64,000 nucleotides of DNA from Pedococcus cremeus (GTDB taxonomy: Bacteria; Actinomycetota; Actinomycetes; Actinomycetales; Dermatophilaceae). Each line of letters starts with the position of its first letter. Within the stretch, counting starts at the first letter, position 1. The translations under genes were made by a program, and so were the position numbers. The stretch covers positions 1 to 64,000 of the forward strand of contig NZ_FOHB01000013.1 in assembly GCF_900111375.1 (NCBI RefSeq). The letters are read 5' to 3'. Positions 41,301 through 50,644 of the stretch are shown piece after piece. The notes under the pieces were generated by a model that ran no database searches, was not told the DNA's origin, and saw only the letters and a list, made by a program, of their open reading frames with translations.

Positions 41301-41351
41301 GCCCGACGCGCGAGGGCAGTTGTCGAAATGGACTTTTACGACGCGTCCTAG
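38322..41351 (+). CDS. glnE: Glutamine synthetase adenylyltransferase / adenylyl-removing enzyme
   Basis: 1009 residues from GTG at 38322. Two nucleotidyltransferase domains are seen: an N-terminal one with GMGKTGGRELNYVSDVDVIF (~225) and a C-terminal one with GMGRLGGAEVGYGSDADVMF (~729), each followed by the metal Asp and a helical P-II-like linker (RDVEFSVQLLQLVHGR, SDVEWTVQLVQMCHAH). The bifunctional enzyme modifies GlnA in response to nitrogen status. It follows glnA2 and ends with EMDFYDAS at a tandem duplication of its own 3' end. A long open frame antisense to this gene is a coding mirror, not a gene. Confidence 0.95.
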   Translation: MSPRQPSRTATLARLGFAEAARAEQLLGDRALAGLVDPFDDEFSDGLPDALGDTADPDLALLSLVRLMESVRADEPRRRDSEADPEGSLSGLVAALRHAGAARDRLLAVLGASTALADHLVAHPEHWRDVTEARTLTTQERVDHLTGAVREPGGLTAYDALRVAYRRELLGIAAIDLTSDGPTATLPDTAEALADLAEAALEAALVIARAELGEKADTCRLAVIGMGKTGGRELNYVSDVDVIFVAEPADGADETTALAAATALATHLMRACSTSTAHGVLWPVDAALRPEGKQGPLVRTVASHRAYYERWAKTWEFQALLKARAVAGDRQLAREYLDAVSPLVWQAASRENFVEDVQAMRRRVEQHVPPAEADRQLKLGPGGLRDVEFSVQLLQLVHGRADDSLRSGTTLEALDALAVGGYVGRDDAAALDESYRFLRTLEHRIQLFRLRRTHLMPTADPDLRRLGRGLGYRSEAEVEVVTRWQQQAREVRRIHERLFYRPLLAAVARLSTSEARLGPEAARERLAALGFRDPAGAIRHLEALTSGVSRRAAIQRTLLPVMLGWFADEADPDGGLLAFRKVSEDLGSTHWYLRLLRDEGSAAERLAHTLARSRYAADLLMGAPEAVAVLGESAGLAPRPREDLLRRMTAAAARKDDPERAVQAARSVRRHELFRIAVADLTGQLDLRGVGHALTDVTEALVEASLDVAQRAVAESHGGELATSLLVVGMGRLGGAEVGYGSDADVMFVHEPRAGASEEEAQAQALEVVQELRRLLASQGPDPHLGIDADLRPEGKSGPLVRSLDSYRSYYARWSLTWESQALLRARPIAGDEDLGRRFLELVDPLRWPEKGLGPREVREIRRLKARMEAERLPRAADPKTHFKLGRGGLSDVEWTVQLVQMCHAHEVPALRTTSTLEALQAAVDAELLDPAHAEDLRAAWTLASRMRNASVLFRGRPVDSVPSDLRVADGVGRIMGMDPGSGAELADLYRRFARRARAVVEMDFYDAS

Positions 41352-41376
41352 AAGTGGACTTTTGTGACGCCTCTGA
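41325..41376. repeat. 26-bp tandem duplication of the glnE 3' end
   Basis: Copy 1 (41325-41350) covers the last codons of glnE and copy 2 (41351-41376) begins one base before the end of its stop codon; 20 of 26 bases agree. The shared block TGGACTTTT is unusually AT-rich here. The 26-bp period is not a multiple of three, so the second copy is not an in-frame extension. Confidence 0.7.
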
Positions 41377-41394
41377 GGAGGGTACGGTCAGCCC

Positions 41395-42681
41395 ATGCAG
41401 CAGAGGGGCTGGGGCGGGGAGGGTGTGCCGTCCTATCGGGAGGTGTTGAGGGCGCCGGGGTTCCTCCCGTTCTTCCTGGCCGCGTCCCTGTCGACCTGGG
41501 GCGACTACATCGCCCGGATCACCGTCGCTGCCGTCGTCTTCGAGCGCACCGGCTCCGCGGTCGCGACCGCGGCCACCTTCGCCGTCTCGCTGCTCCCCAG
41601 TGTCTTCGGTCGCATGGTGCTCTCGCCGTTCGCCGACCGGCTGCCCTACAAGTTCGTCCTCATCGGCACCCACCTCGTGCGCGCCGCCTTCGTGGTCGCC
41701 CTGCTGGCGGCCGTGGTGTCGTCCGCCCCCGTGGCGCTGCTGCTGGCGCTGCTGTTCCTGCTCGAGCTCGCCGGTGGGCCCACGGTGGCGGCCAACCAGA
41801 TGCTGCTCACCGACCTGTTCCCCAACCGGCGCCTCTACGGGAAGGCCTTCGGGCTCAACACGCTCGCCGAGCAGACCAACCAGGCGATCGGCCTGGCCAT
41901 CGGCGGCGTGGTGGTCACGACGGCCAGCCCGGTGCAGGGCCTGCTCTTCGACCTCCTCACCTTCCTCGTGGCCTCGGTGGTCCTCGCGATCGTCGTGCCC
42001 CGTCGCGACCCCGTCGGCCTGGCCTCGGAGGGCGTCACCGGCTTCGTCCGCGACATCGTCGAGGGCGGCCGCCACCTCGTGCACAACCGGGTGCTGACCT
42101 CCCTGCTGCTCCTGAGCCTCACGAGCACGCTCGCCATGGCTGCCCCCGAGGCCGTGGCCATCCCCTACGTCAACACCCACTCCGGCCAGCCGGGCTGGGG
42201 CGGCATGCTCATGGCCGCCCCCATCCTGGGTGCCGTGGCCGGACTCCTGGTGGTGAGCCGGTTCGGCGCCGAGGAGCAGAACCGCTCCGTGCTCGGCATG
42301 GCCCTCGTCATGCCGCTGCCGCTGCTGGTGACGGTGTTCGAGCCGCCGCTGCCGGCCGTCTGGGGTGCCTGGTTCGCCTGCGGCGCCCTGCAGGCCTACA
42401 TGCTGCCGCTCCAGTCGACCTTCACCCTCATGGTCCCGGCCGAGCTGCGCGGACGCGTGTTCGGCCTGGCCGGCGCGCTCTCGGTGGCGTCCACCGGCGT
42501 CTTCTACCTGCTCGCCGGCTGGATCTCGCAGCACACCACCCCTGCCGCGGCGATCGGCGTCTGCGCCGTCGTCAGCCTGGGCGGCATCGTGCTCGTGGCC
42601 GCGCGCTGGCCGCGCACCGAGCTGGCCGACGCGGTGGCCCGCACCTTCGGGGTCCAGGAGACCACCTCCCGCGCAGCCTGA
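41395..42681 (+). CDS. MFS transporter
   Basis: 428 residues, 12 hydrophobic segments; leaderless ATG (TACGGT at 41383-41388, 6 nt before). Loop motifs RMVLSPFADRLPYKF (between helices 2 and 3) and RGRVFGLAGALSVAST (helix 10-11) are of the MFS exporter type. A drug or metabolite efflux pump in the cytoplasmic membrane is probable; the substrate is unknown. Confidence 0.88.
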   Translation: MQQRGWGGEGVPSYREVLRAPGFLPFFLAASLSTWGDYIARITVAAVVFERTGSAVATAATFAVSLLPSVFGRMVLSPFADRLPYKFVLIGTHLVRAAFVVALLAAVVSSAPVALLLALLFLLELAGGPTVAANQMLLTDLFPNRRLYGKAFGLNTLAEQTNQAIGLAIGGVVVTTASPVQGLLFDLLTFLVASVVLAIVVPRRDPVGLASEGVTGFVRDIVEGGRHLVHNRVLTSLLLLSLTSTLAMAAPEAVAIPYVNTHSGQPGWGGMLMAAPILGAVAGLLVVSRFGAEEQNRSVLGMALVMPLPLLVTVFEPPLPAVWGAWFACGALQAYMLPLQSTFTLMVPAELRGRVFGLAGALSVASTGVFYLLAGWISQHTTPAAAIGVCAVVSLGGIVLVAARWPRTELADAVARTFGVQETTSRAA

Positions 42682-42691
42682 GGCCCTTGCC

Positions 42692-42703
42692 CACTGCGCA
42701 GTG
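42692..42703. promoter_or_regulatory. 12-bp palindrome upstream of the his operon
   Basis: CACTGCGCAGTG is a perfect palindrome 73 bp before the hisD -10 box, in the 107-bp gap after the MFS gene. Operator or terminator stem; no matching site elsewhere was found by eye. Confidence 0.35.
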
Positions 42704-42775
42704 ACGACCAGCAGGGCTGCACGGGGCCGGCCTCCCGGAGGCTGGACCGCGGACGGGAGTGCGAGCCGCGCCACC

Positions 42776-42781
42776 TAGAAT
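42776..42781 (+). promoter_or_regulatory. Leaderless promoter of the his operon
   Basis: TAGAAT, a near-consensus -10 box, ends 7 nt before the hisD ATG at 42789. Confidence 0.6.
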
Positions 42782-42788
42782 CGGGTCC

Positions 42789-44120
42789 ATGATGTCCACG
42801 ATCGACCTGCGCGGCCGCGTGCTCAGCATGCGCGAGCTGCGCCAGGCCCTGCCGCGCGCCGAGTTCGACGTCGAGGCAGCACTGGAGACGGTGCGGCCGA
42901 TCACCGAGGCCGTCCGTCATCGTGGAGCCGAGGCCCTCTACGAGCTGGGGGAGCGCTTCGACGGTGTGCGGCCCCCGTCGCTGCGGGTGCCCGCCGCGGT
43001 GCTCACCGCGGCGCTCGAGGCCCTCGACCCGGCGGTGCGCGCGGCGCTGGAGGAGTCCATCCGCCGAGCCCGCGTGGTGCACGCCGACCAGCGGCGCACC
43101 GACACGACCACGCAGGTCGTGCCCGGCGGCGAGGTCACCGAGCGCTGGGTCCCGGTCGACCGGGTCGGCCTCTACGTGCCGGGCGGCCTGGCGGTCTACC
43201 CCTCCAGCGTGGTCATGAACGTCGTCCCGGCCCAGGCTGCCGGGGTCGGCTCGCTCGCCGTCGCGAGCCCGCCGCAGCGCGACAACACCGGCGCGTTCGC
43301 CGGCTACCCGCACCCGACGATCCTCGCCGCGTGCGCGCTGCTCGGGGTCGACGAGGTGTATGCCGTGGGCGGCGCCCAGGCCGTCGCCGCGTTCGCCTAC
43401 GGGTTCGAGGACGCCGACGCGACCTGTGAGCCGGTCAGCCTCGTCACCGGCCCGGGCAACATCTACGTCGCCGCCGCCAAGCGGCTCCTCAAGGGCCTCA
43501 TCGGCATCGACGCCGAGGCAGGCCCCACCGAGATCGCGATCCTCGCCGACGAGAGCGCCGACGCCGAGCACGTCGCGGCCGACCTCATCAGCCAGGCCGA
43601 GCACGACCCGCTGGCCGCGGCGGTGCTCGTCACCGACAGCCCCGACCTCGTCGAGCGGGTCGCGACCGCGCTCGAGCGCCGGGTCGGCCTGACCAAGCAC
43701 ACCGAGCGGGTCCGCACCGCCCTGACGGGGCAGCAGTCGGGCACCGTGCTCGTCGACGACCTCGACGCCGGCCTCGCCGTCGTCAACGCGTATGCCGCCG
43801 AGCACCTCGAGATCCAGACGCGCGACGCCGCAGCGGTCGCTGCCCGGGTGCGCAACGCGGGAGCGGTCTTCGTCGGTCCCTGGGCGCCGGTCAGCCTCGG
43901 CGACTACGCGGCCGGCTCCAACCACGTCCTGCCCACCGGTGGCTGCGCCACGCACAGCAGCGGCCTGTCCGTGCAGTCCTTCCTGCGCGGCATCCACGTC
44001 GTCACCTACGACGAGGCGGCCCTGCGCGAGGTCGCGAGCCACGTGGTGACGCTCGCCCAGGCGGAGGACCTGCCGGCGCACGGCGAGGCCGTCACCGCCC
44101 GGTTCGGCGACGCGCTGTGA
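42789..44120 (+). CDS. hisD: Histidinol dehydrogenase
   Basis: 443 residues, first gene of the his operon, leaderless start. Last two steps of histidine synthesis (histidinol to histidine, NAD-dependent). Motifs: [83 protein letters not shown]. hisC begins within its stop codon (GTGA). Confidence 0.97.
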   Translation: MMSTIDLRGRVLSMRELRQALPRAEFDVEAALETVRPITEAVRHRGAEALYELGERFDGVRPPSLRVPAAVLTAALEALDPAVRAALEESIRRARVVHADQRRTDTTTQVVPGGEVTERWVPVDRVGLYVPGGLAVYPSSVVMNVVPAQAAGVGSLAVASPPQRDNTGAFAGYPHPTILAACALLGVDEVYAVGGAQAVAAFAYGFEDADATCEPVSLVTGPGNIYVAAAKRLLKGLIGIDAEAGPTEIAILADESADAEHVAADLISQAEHDPLAAAVLVTDSPDLVERVATALERRVGLTKHTERVRTALTGQQSGTVLVDDLDAGLAVVNAYAAEHLEIQTRDAAAVAARVRNAGAVFVGPWAPVSLGDYAAGSNHVLPTGGCATHSSGLSVQSFLRGIHVVTYDEAALREVASHVVTLAQAEDLPAHGEAVTARFGDAL

Positions 44121-45310
44121 GCCGGCTCCGCGAGCTGCTGCGCCCCGACCTGCGCGGCAAGACCGCCTACGGCGCGCCCCAGCTCGAGGTCGCGGTGCGG
44201 CTCAACACCAACGAGAACTCCTACCCGGTGCCCGACGACGTGGTCCGTGACATCACCGCGGCCGTGGCCGAGGTGGCGCCCCACCTGAACCGCTACCCCG
44301 ACCGCGAGTTCACCGAGCTGCGGACCGCTCTCGCCGACTACCTGACCTCCACCTCCGGCGTCGTGGTGACGCCGGAGCAGGTGTGGGCCGGCAACGGCTC
44401 CAACGAGGTGCTCCAGCACCTCCTGCAGGCGTTCGGCGGCCCGGGACGCACGGCACTCGGGTTCACACCGGCATACTCGATGCACCCGATCATCAGCGAG
44501 ACCGTCGGCACCCGCTGGGTCGACGGACGCCGGGGCATCGGCGCCGACGCGCCGTTCGACCTGACCGTCGAGTCGGCGGTCGAGCAGGTGCGCGAGCACC
44601 GGCCCCACGTCGTCTTCCTCTGCTCGCCCAACAACCCGACGGGCACGGCGCTCTCGCTCGAGCTCGTCCGGGCCGTGCACGACGCCGCCCCGGACGCGAT
44701 CGTCGTCGTCGACGAGGCCTACGAGGAGTTCGCCCGCGAGGGGGTGCCGAGCGCGCTGACCCTGCTCGAGGGCCGCGAACGCCTCGTGGTGACCCGCACG
44801 ATGAGCAAGGCGTTCGCGTTCGCCGGTGGACGGCTGGGCTACCTGGCCGCCGTGCCGGCGCTCACCGACATGCTGCGGCTGGTCCGCCTGCCCTACCACC
44901 TGTCGTCGCCCACGCAGGCCATCGCGCTGGCCGCCCTGCGGCACGCCCCCGAGATGCTGTCGACCGTGGCGGTGATCAAGCAGCAGCGCGACCGCATCGT
45001 CGACGGGCTGCGCGAGCTGGGGCTCGAGCCGGTGCCGAGCGACGCCAACTTCGTGTTCTTCGGCGGCCTCCCGGATTCGGCGGTGGCGTGGCAGGCGCTG
45101 CTCGACCGGGGCGTCCTGGTCCGCGACGTCGGCATCGCCCACTACCTTCGGGTCACGGCCGGGACCCCGGCCGAGACCGACGCCTTCCTGGCGGCGATGG
45201 CGGAGGTCGTCCCGACCCTGCGTTCCGCCGACACCGCCACCGACCCGACCCCGGCCGACGTCCCCGTGACCGCCACGGCCCCCGCCCCCGCACAGGAGCC
45301 CTCCGCATGA
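44117..45310 (+). CDS. hisC: Histidinol-phosphate aminotransferase
   Basis: 397 residues from GTG at 44117, overlapping hisD by four bases. PLP-dependent fold type [35 protein letters not shown], and the PLP lysine in [16 protein letters not shown]-terminal Ala/Pro/Thr-rich tail of about 30 residues ([17 protein letters not shown]) is extra relative to the family. hisB overlaps its stop (ATGA). Confidence 0.96.
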   Translation: MSRLRELLRPDLRGKTAYGAPQLEVAVRLNTNENSYPVPDDVVRDITAAVAEVAPHLNRYPDREFTELRTALADYLTSTSGVVVTPEQVWAGNGSNEVLQHLLQAFGGPGRTALGFTPAYSMHPIISETVGTRWVDGRRGIGADAPFDLTVESAVEQVREHRPHVVFLCSPNNPTGTALSLELVRAVHDAAPDAIVVVDEAYEEFAREGVPSALTLLEGRERLVVTRTMSKAFAFAGGRLGYLAAVPALTDMLRLVRLPYHLSSPTQAIALAALRHAPEMLSTVAVIKQQRDRIVDGLRELGLEPVPSDANFVFFGGLPDSAVAWQALLDRGVLVRDVGIAHYLRVTAGTPAETDAFLAAMAEVVPTLRSADTATDPTPADVPVTATAPAPAQEPSA

Positions 45311-45915
45311 GCACCCCCGACCGCACCGCGTCGCTGAGCCGGACCACGTCCGAGAGCAGCGTCGAGCTCGAGATCAACCTCGACGGCACCGGCGTGGGCG
45401 AGGTGAGCACCGGGGTGCGCTTCTACGACCACATGCTGCTGTCGTTGGCCAAGCACTCGCTCATCGACCTGCGCGTCAAGGCCACCGGTGACGTCGACGT
45501 CGACGCCCACCACACGGTCGAGGACGTCGCCATCGTGCTCGGCGACGCCCTGCGCGAGGCGCTCGGCGACAAGCGGGGCATCTCCCGCTTCGGCGACGCC
45601 ACGGTCCCGCTCGACGAGGCCCTCGTGCAGGCGGTCGTCGACGTGGCCGGGCGCCCCTACGTCGTGCACACCGGCGAGCCGGAGGGGCAGGCATACGTCG
45701 TCATCGGCGGCAACTACGTCGGCTCGCTCACCCGCCACGTGCTCGAGTCGTTCGCCTACCACGCCGGCATCGCGTTGCACGTGCGCGTGCTGTCCGGTCG
45801 CGACCCGCACCACATCGTGGAGGCACAGTTCAAGGCCGTCGCCCGTGCCCTGCGGGCCGCGGTCGCGCGCGACCCGCGCGTGACCGGGGTGCCGAGCGCG
45901 AAGGGCAGCTTGTAG
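45307..45915 (+). CDS. hisB: Imidazoleglycerol-phosphate dehydratase
   Basis: 202 residues, ATG overlapping the hisC stop. Manganese-binding motifs [14 protein letters not shown] (~70) and [11 protein letters not shown] plus [12 protein letters not shown] (~175) are the two HHxxE-type blocks of the family. Monofunctional (no HisN domain). Dehydrates IGP to imidazoleacetol phosphate. Confidence 0.96.
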   Translation: MSTPDRTASLSRTTSESSVELEINLDGTGVGEVSTGVRFYDHMLLSLAKHSLIDLRVKATGDVDVDAHHTVEDVAIVLGDALREALGDKRGISRFGDATVPLDEALVQAVVDVAGRPYVVHTGEPEGQAYVVIGGNYVGSLTRHVLESFAYHAGIALHVRVLSGRDPHHIVEAQFKAVARALRAAVARDPRVTGVPSAKGSL

Positions 45916-45917
45916 GA

Positions 45918-46556
45918 GTGAGCGTTCCGTGGCAGTCGGCACGCCACGGGCGGGGCGTGCTCCTGCTGCGCGGTGAGCCGGACCAGGTGGCGCGCTGGGC
46001 CGCGCGCGGGCTGGTGGCCACCCGGGTGGTGCCGCTGCCGTCGTGGACCGCGGTCCTGCCCGCGGAGGCCGGTTCCCGTGCGCAGCCGCCGTACGACGAC
46101 GCGCTGAGCGTGCTCGCCTCCCGGCCGGTCGCGCACCGGCTGCGGGCCGCCGTGGGCCTGTTCGCCATCGACGGCCGCGCCGTCGTGACGGTGCAGGGCC
46201 ACGGGTGGCGGGCCGTGCAGCGCTGGCTGGTGTGGCAGCCCGGGCGTGGTGCCACCCGCGCCCCGGGCCTGCAGGTGGCCCGCCCCGCCGACCTGCTCGC
46301 CGCCGCCGGGGCCGGCACCCGCGGCGTCGGCGCCGAGCTCGCCGCCCTGCTGCGCGAGACGCGTGGCGACGCCCTCGAGGTGCTCACCGACCTGATGCGG
46401 GTGCTCGGGCTGCCCGGCGACGGCCTGCTGGCCGACGGCCCGCGGCGCGACGAGGGCGAGCTCGTCGAGCCCGACCACCGCGTCGTCGCCCGGTTCGACG
46501 CCCTGATGCTGGAAGAGGCACGCCACCGTGCCGAGCAGGAGGAGGAAGCCCAGTGA
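45918..46556 (+). CDS. Conserved hypothetical protein in the his operon
   Basis: 212 residues, GTG at 45918, 2 nt after the hisB stop. No motif I recognise; the sequence is Arg/Ala/Leu-rich with an N-terminal alpha/beta part ([19 protein letters not shown]) and a helical C-terminal part ending in Glu repeats ([15 protein letters not shown]). Its place between hisB and hisH and four-base overlap with hisH imply a constant link with histidine synthesis in this lineage; the role is unknown. Confidence 0.75.
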   Translation: MSVPWQSARHGRGVLLLRGEPDQVARWAARGLVATRVVPLPSWTAVLPAEAGSRAQPPYDDALSVLASRPVAHRLRAAVGLFAIDGRAVVTVQGHGWRAVQRWLVWQPGRGATRAPGLQVARPADLLAAAGAGTRGVGAELAALLRETRGDALEVLTDLMRVLGLPGDGLLADGPRRDEGELVEPDHRVVARFDALMLEEARHRAEQEEEAQ

Positions 46557-47215
46557 GCCGCACGAGTCGCCAAGCTCCACGAGTCGTCGTCCTCGACTAC
46601 GGCAGCGGCAACGTCCGCTCCGGCGTGCGTGCCCTCGAGCACGTCGGCGCCGAGGTCGAGCTGACCGCCGACCGGCAGGCCGCGCTGGCCGCCGACGGCC
46701 TGTTCGTGCCCGGCGTGGGCAACTTCCACGCCTGCATGGCCGGGCTGCGCCGCGCCGGCGGTCCGCTGCTCATCGAGACCCGCCTCGCCGGCGGCCGGCC
46801 GGTGCTCGGTATCTGCGTCGGCATGCAGGTGATGTTCGACGGCTCGGAGGAGCCGAGCGGCCACCCCGAGGAGGGCCTGTCCGAGTGGCCGGGGACGGTC
46901 ACGCGCCTCAAGGCCGACGTCGTGCCGCACATGGGCTGGTCCACCGTCCGCCCCCCGGCGGGCACCCGCCTCTTCGAGGGCGTGGAGGAGGAGCGGTTCT
47001 ACTTCGTGCACTCGTATGCCGTGCAGGAGTGGACCATGGCCGAGTCCCACGGGGCGATGGCCGCCGTGGCGCCCAAGGTCACCTGGGCCGAGCACGGCGG
47101 CGACTTCGTCGCGGCCGTGGAGAACGGGCCGCTCAGCGCCACGCAGTTCCACCCCGAGAAGTCCGGCGAGGCAGGCCTCGCCCTGCTCGAGAACTGGGTG
47201 CGCAGCCTGCGCTGA
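46553..47215 (+). CDS. hisH: Imidazole glycerol phosphate synthase, glutaminase subunit
   Basis: 220 residues, GTG at 46553, overlapping the previous stop. Class I glutamine amidotransferase: nucleophile Cys in [16 protein letters not shown], catalytic His/Glu in QFHPEKSG; oxyanion-side DYGSGNVRS near the N-terminus and [12 protein letters not shown]. Works with HisF, which is not in the window. Confidence 0.96.
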   Translation: MSRTSRQAPRVVVLDYGSGNVRSGVRALEHVGAEVELTADRQAALAADGLFVPGVGNFHACMAGLRRAGGPLLIETRLAGGRPVLGICVGMQVMFDGSEEPSGHPEEGLSEWPGTVTRLKADVVPHMGWSTVRPPAGTRLFEGVEEERFYFVHSYAVQEWTMAESHGAMAAVAPKVTWAEHGGDFVAAVENGPLSATQFHPEKSGEAGLALLENWVRSLR

Positions 47216-47343
47216 CGCCCGGATGCGCCGCGCCGGGAGCCGTCCACGCGGCATACCGGCCCCGCCCACACCGACCACCTTCCCTGCCCACCATCCACCG
47301 TCCCCGTTCCACGACCGACCACGACACCGACCCGAGGACTCTC
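47216..47343 (+). promoter_or_regulatory. C-rich leader between hisH and priA
   Basis: From about 47257 to 47335 the plus strand is strongly C-rich and G-poor, with pyrimidine runs, the composition of a Rho-utilisation region. One GGCATAC copy lies at 47250-47256. No clear promoter is visible; the ribosome site is GAGGA before ATG 47344. Confidence 0.35.
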
Positions 47344-48090
47344 ATGACCGACGCCACCGAAGCCCCCCGCCTCGAGCTGCTGCCCGCCGTCGACGTCGCC
47401 GGGGGTGAGGCCGTCCAGCTGGTGCAGGGCGTGGCCGGCAGCGGCGGCCAGTTCGGCGACCCGTGGGAGGCAGCCAAGGCGTGGCAGGACCAGGGCGCCG
47501 AGTGGCTGCACCTGGTCGACCTCGACGCCGCCTTCGGCCGGGGCAGCAACCGCGAGCTGCTCGCCGAGATCGTCGGCCGGCTCGACATCAAGGTCGAGAT
47601 GTCCGGTGGCATCCGAGACGGGGAGTCGCTCGAGGCAGCCCTGGCCACCGGCTGCCGTCGGGTGAACCTCGGCACCGCGGCGCTGGAGAACCCCGAGTGG
47701 ACGGCCTCGGCCATCGCCGAGCACGGCGACCGGGTGGCCGTCGGCCTCGACGTGCGCGGCACCACGCTCGCCGCCCGCGGCTGGACCCAGGAGGGTGGTG
47801 ACCTGTGGGAGACGCTCGAGCGCCTCGACCGCGAGGGCTGCGCCCGCTACGTCGTCACCGACGTCAACAAGGACGGCATGCTCAAGGGGCCGAACCTCGA
47901 CCTGCTGCGCGAGGTGTGCGAACGCACCGACCGCCCGGTGGTGGCGTCCGGCGGGGTCTCGACGCTGGCCGACATCGAGGCGATCCGCGGCCTCGTCCCG
48001 CTCGGCGTCGAGGGGGCCATCGTCGGCTCGGCCCTCTACCGGGGCGCCTTCTCCCTGCCCGAGGCCCTCGACGTGGCGGGCCGCCCGTGA
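47344..48090 (+). CDS. priA: Bifunctional HisA/TrpF isomerase PriA
   Basis: 248 residues, ATG at 47344. TIM barrel with the catalytic Asp pair: [15 protein letters not shown] (Asp ~15) and [15 protein letters not shown] (Asp ~180); SGGIRDGES and [14 protein letters not shown] bind the phosphate. Acidic and Gly-rich loops are of the actinobacterial PriA type, which isomerises both ProFAR and PRA because these bacteria lack trpF. No trpF is seen here, which fits. RidA gene starts within its stop codon. Confidence 0.9.
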   Translation: MTDATEAPRLELLPAVDVAGGEAVQLVQGVAGSGGQFGDPWEAAKAWQDQGAEWLHLVDLDAAFGRGSNRELLAEIVGRLDIKVEMSGGIRDGESLEAALATGCRRVNLGTAALENPEWTASAIAEHGDRVAVGLDVRGTTLAARGWTQEGGDLWETLERLDREGCARYVVTDVNKDGMLKGPNLDLLREVCERTDRPVVASGGVSTLADIEAIRGLVPLGVEGAIVGSALYRGAFSLPEALDVAGRP

Positions 48091-48482
48091 CCGCCGTCCA
48101 GCGGCACAGCAGCGGCGGCCCGTGGGAGGACGCCTTCGGCTACTCCCGCGCCGTGCGCACCGGCGACCGCATCATCGTGTCGGGGTGCACCGCAGTCCGC
48201 GACGGCGCGGCGGAGCACAGCGACCCGGCGGCCCAGGCGCGCAGCGCGTTCCGCACCGCCCTGGAGGCGGTCGAGGCGCTCGGCGGCACCGTGGCCGACG
48301 TGGTGCGCACCAGGATGTACCTCGTGCACCGCAGCGACGCCGACGCGATCGGGCGGGTGCACGCAGAGCTGTTCGGCGACGTGCGGCCCGCCGCGTCGAT
48401 GGTCGTCGTGGCGGCCCTGATCCTGCCCGAGCTGCTCGTCGAGGTCGAGGTCGAGGCGGTCGTGACCGAGGCGGCCTCATGA
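48087..48482 (+). CDS. RidA/YjgF-family protein
   Basis: 131 residues, GTG at 48087 overlapping the priA stop. Family marks: [50 protein letters not shown] and the Arg plus Glu in [20 protein letters not shown]. Deaminates reactive enamines/imines formed by PLP enzymes; translation coupling to the his genes fits protection against such by-products. Confidence 0.88.
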   Translation: MTAVQRHSSGGPWEDAFGYSRAVRTGDRIIVSGCTAVRDGAAEHSDPAAQARSAFRTALEAVEALGGTVADVVRTRMYLVHRSDADAIGRVHAELFGDVRPAASMVVVAALILPELLVEVEVEAVVTEAAS

Positions 48483-49207
48483 GCGGCGGGTCGCACGACT
48501 CCGCCGGCGTGCCGTGGGGTGGCCGGGAGCTCAGCGGCACCGGTTTCGACCACGACACCGGCGCAGCCGACCCTGCCCTCGTCGCCGCCCTCGACCAGCC
48601 GGGTGACGAGCCGACCCTCATGGCCGCGGTGTCGGCCGCTCGGCTCCTCGTGCCGGTGGTCGCCGAGCCGGTCAGCGTCGAGGAGCCCGGTGGCCTGGTC
48701 GCGGAGAAGCAGACCGACATGGCCGCGGTGACCCTCGTCGCCCCCGACGGACAGCGTGCCCTGCCCGTGTTCACCAGCCTCGAGACGCTCGCGAGCTGGG
48801 ACCCGCAGGCGCGGCCGGTGCCGGTCACCGCCAGCCGGGCCGCCCAGGCCGCGGTGTCGGAGCGGTGCGACGTGATGGTGGTCGACGTGGCGGGACCGCG
48901 GACGGTCGTGCTGCGGCCGAGCATGGTCTGGGCGCTGGCGCAGCAGCGCGACTGGCTGCCGGCGCACGAGGACCCGACGGTGGAGCGGGCCGTGGCCGCC
49001 GCCGTGCGGCCCGAGGCCTCGGTGCGCGGCCACGCCGTCGGCCCCGGGCAGCCCGAGGGACAGGGCATCCTCGCGGTCAGGTTGGAGCTCGAGCCGGGGC
49101 TGTCCGCCGAGCAGGTGCAGGCGGTCGCCACGCGCGTGGGCGAGCGGCTGGCCACCGACGGCGAGCTGCGGGCCCGCGTCGACGGCCTCGCCTTCGCCAT
49201 CCGCTGA
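48479..49207 (+). CDS. SseB-family protein
   Basis: 242 residues, ATG at 48479 overlapping the RidA stop. The domain VTLVAPDGQRALPVFTSLET with LASWDPQARPVPV is the SseB N-terminal fold, followed by a C-terminal domain ending in RVDGLAFAIR (SseB C-like). Function is not established in actinobacteria. Last gene of the his-priA transcript. Confidence 0.84.
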   Translation: MSGGSHDSAGVPWGGRELSGTGFDHDTGAADPALVAALDQPGDEPTLMAAVSAARLLVPVVAEPVSVEEPGGLVAEKQTDMAAVTLVAPDGQRALPVFTSLETLASWDPQARPVPVTASRAAQAAVSERCDVMVVDVAGPRTVVLRPSMVWALAQQRDWLPAHEDPTVERAVAAAVRPEASVRGHAVGPGQPEGQGILAVRLELEPGLSAEQVQAVATRVGERLATDGELRARVDGLAFAIR

Positions 49208-49269
49208 CGGCGTCCTCGGTCGTCGAAAAGGTGGTGAAGGCGGCGCGAGGCGGATGAGACCCTGAGCGG

Positions 49270-50481
49270 GTGCCCATCCAGCGCTACCGCCGTGTCCTGT
49301 CCAGCCCTGCCCTGCGGCAGGCGCTGTTGCTCGGGTTCCTGGTGCGCATGCCGATCTTCGCCGGTGGTGTGGTCCTGACCCTGCACGTCGTCAGCACCCT
49401 CCACCACACCTACGGTGCCGCCGGGTTCGTCTCCGCGGCGGCCACGATCGCCATCGCCGTCAGCGGTCCGTGGCGCGGCCGGCTCCTCGACCGGATGGGG
49501 CTGCGCCGGGTCGTGCTGCCCTCGATCGTCGTGGCCGCCATCTGCTGGTCCATCGCGCCCTTCGTCGGCTACTGGTCGCTGCTCGCGCTGGCGGCACTGG
49601 CCGGGCTGTTCGTGATCCCCTCGTTCGCGATCATCCGCCAGGCGGTCATCGCGGCGGTGCCCGAGGACGACCGGCGCACCGCCATCTCCCTCGACTCGGT
49701 CGCCGTCGAGATGTCCTTCATGGTCGGGCCCGCGCTCGGGGTGTGGGCGGCCACGGTCTGGCCGACCTCGTGGGTGCTCTTCGTGATCGAGATGGCCGGC
49801 GTCGGCGGGGGTGTCCTGCTCTGGTTCGCCAACCCGGTCCTGCGCGAGGCTGCCGAGGCGCCCGAGCTCGACGAGAACGGCGCCCCGGTGGCGGCAGCTC
49901 CGGTGCCGCGGTCGGCCTGGTTCCGAGCCCGGTTCCTCGCCATCTGCCTGGCGGCCACGGCCACCACCGTCGTGCTGGGCGGCTCCGACATCGCCATCGT
50001 GGCGGCCCTGCGCGCCTTCGGCGACCAGGCGTCCATCGGCTGGGTGCTGGCGGTCTGGGGCCTGGGCTCCCTCGTCGGCGGCCTGGTCTACGGCGGGTTC
50101 CACCGGTCGATCTCCGCGTTCTGGCTGCTCGGCGGCCTGAGCGTGGTCACCGCCCCCATGGCCCTCGCCGTCGGCGCGCCGTCGCTGGCGGTGCTGTCGT
50201 TCGTGGCCGGCCTGCTGTGTGCGCCCACCATCACCGCCACGGTCGACCAGGTCAGCCGCGTCGTGCCGCTGTCGGCGCGGGGCGAGGCCATGGGGTGGCA
50301 CGGCTCGTTCATGACCGCAGGGATGGCGCTGGGCGCGCCTGTCGCCGGGCTAGCCATCGACACCCTCGGCTGGCAGGCGGGCTTCACGCTGGTCGCCGTC
50401 GTCGGGCTGGCCGTCGCCACGGCCGGCGCCGGGGCGACCCGGGTCCGCCGTCGGCGCCTGGTCGCAGCGCAAGCCGCCTGA
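49270..50481 (+). CDS. MFS transporter
   Basis: 403 residues, GTG at 49270; GACCCT 6 nt before suggests a leaderless start. Twelve hydrophobic segments; RGRLLDRMGLRRVVLP is the loop 2-3 motif and GEAMGWHGSFMTAG the helix-10 region. Substrate unknown; independent of the upstream his operon by orientation of a 60-bp gap only. Confidence 0.86.
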   Translation: MPIQRYRRVLSSPALRQALLLGFLVRMPIFAGGVVLTLHVVSTLHHTYGAAGFVSAAATIAIAVSGPWRGRLLDRMGLRRVVLPSIVVAAICWSIAPFVGYWSLLALAALAGLFVIPSFAIIRQAVIAAVPEDDRRTAISLDSVAVEMSFMVGPALGVWAATVWPTSWVLFVIEMAGVGGGVLLWFANPVLREAAEAPELDENGAPVAAAPVPRSAWFRARFLAICLAATATTVVLGGSDIAIVAALRAFGDQASIGWVLAVWGLGSLVGGLVYGGFHRSISAFWLLGGLSVVTAPMALAVGAPSLAVLSFVAGLLCAPTITATVDQVSRVVPLSARGEAMGWHGSFMTAGMALGAPVAGLAIDTLGWQAGFTLVAVVGLAVATAGAGATRVRRRRLVAAQAA

Positions 50482-50605
50482 CCCTCCCATCGAAGGGTGT
50501 GGTCGGTCGCCCAAGGCGACGCCCCAGTGACCCACCGGCACCTCTCGCGTCAGCGAGCGGCCGGCGGCGGCCGGCTGCCGGCGGGCAGGGCCGCGGGTAC
50601 CGGCA

Positions 50606-50611
50606 TACGGT
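50606..50611 (+). promoter_or_regulatory. -10 box of the desaturase-like gene
   Basis: TACGGT, embedded in GGCATACGGTGG at 50602, is identical in context to the boxes at 21744 and 26613. A leader of about 28 nt and an AGGAG site precede ATG 50645. Confidence 0.5.
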
Positions 50612-50644
50612 GGAAAGCCCATCGCCGAACTCAGGAGTGCACCC

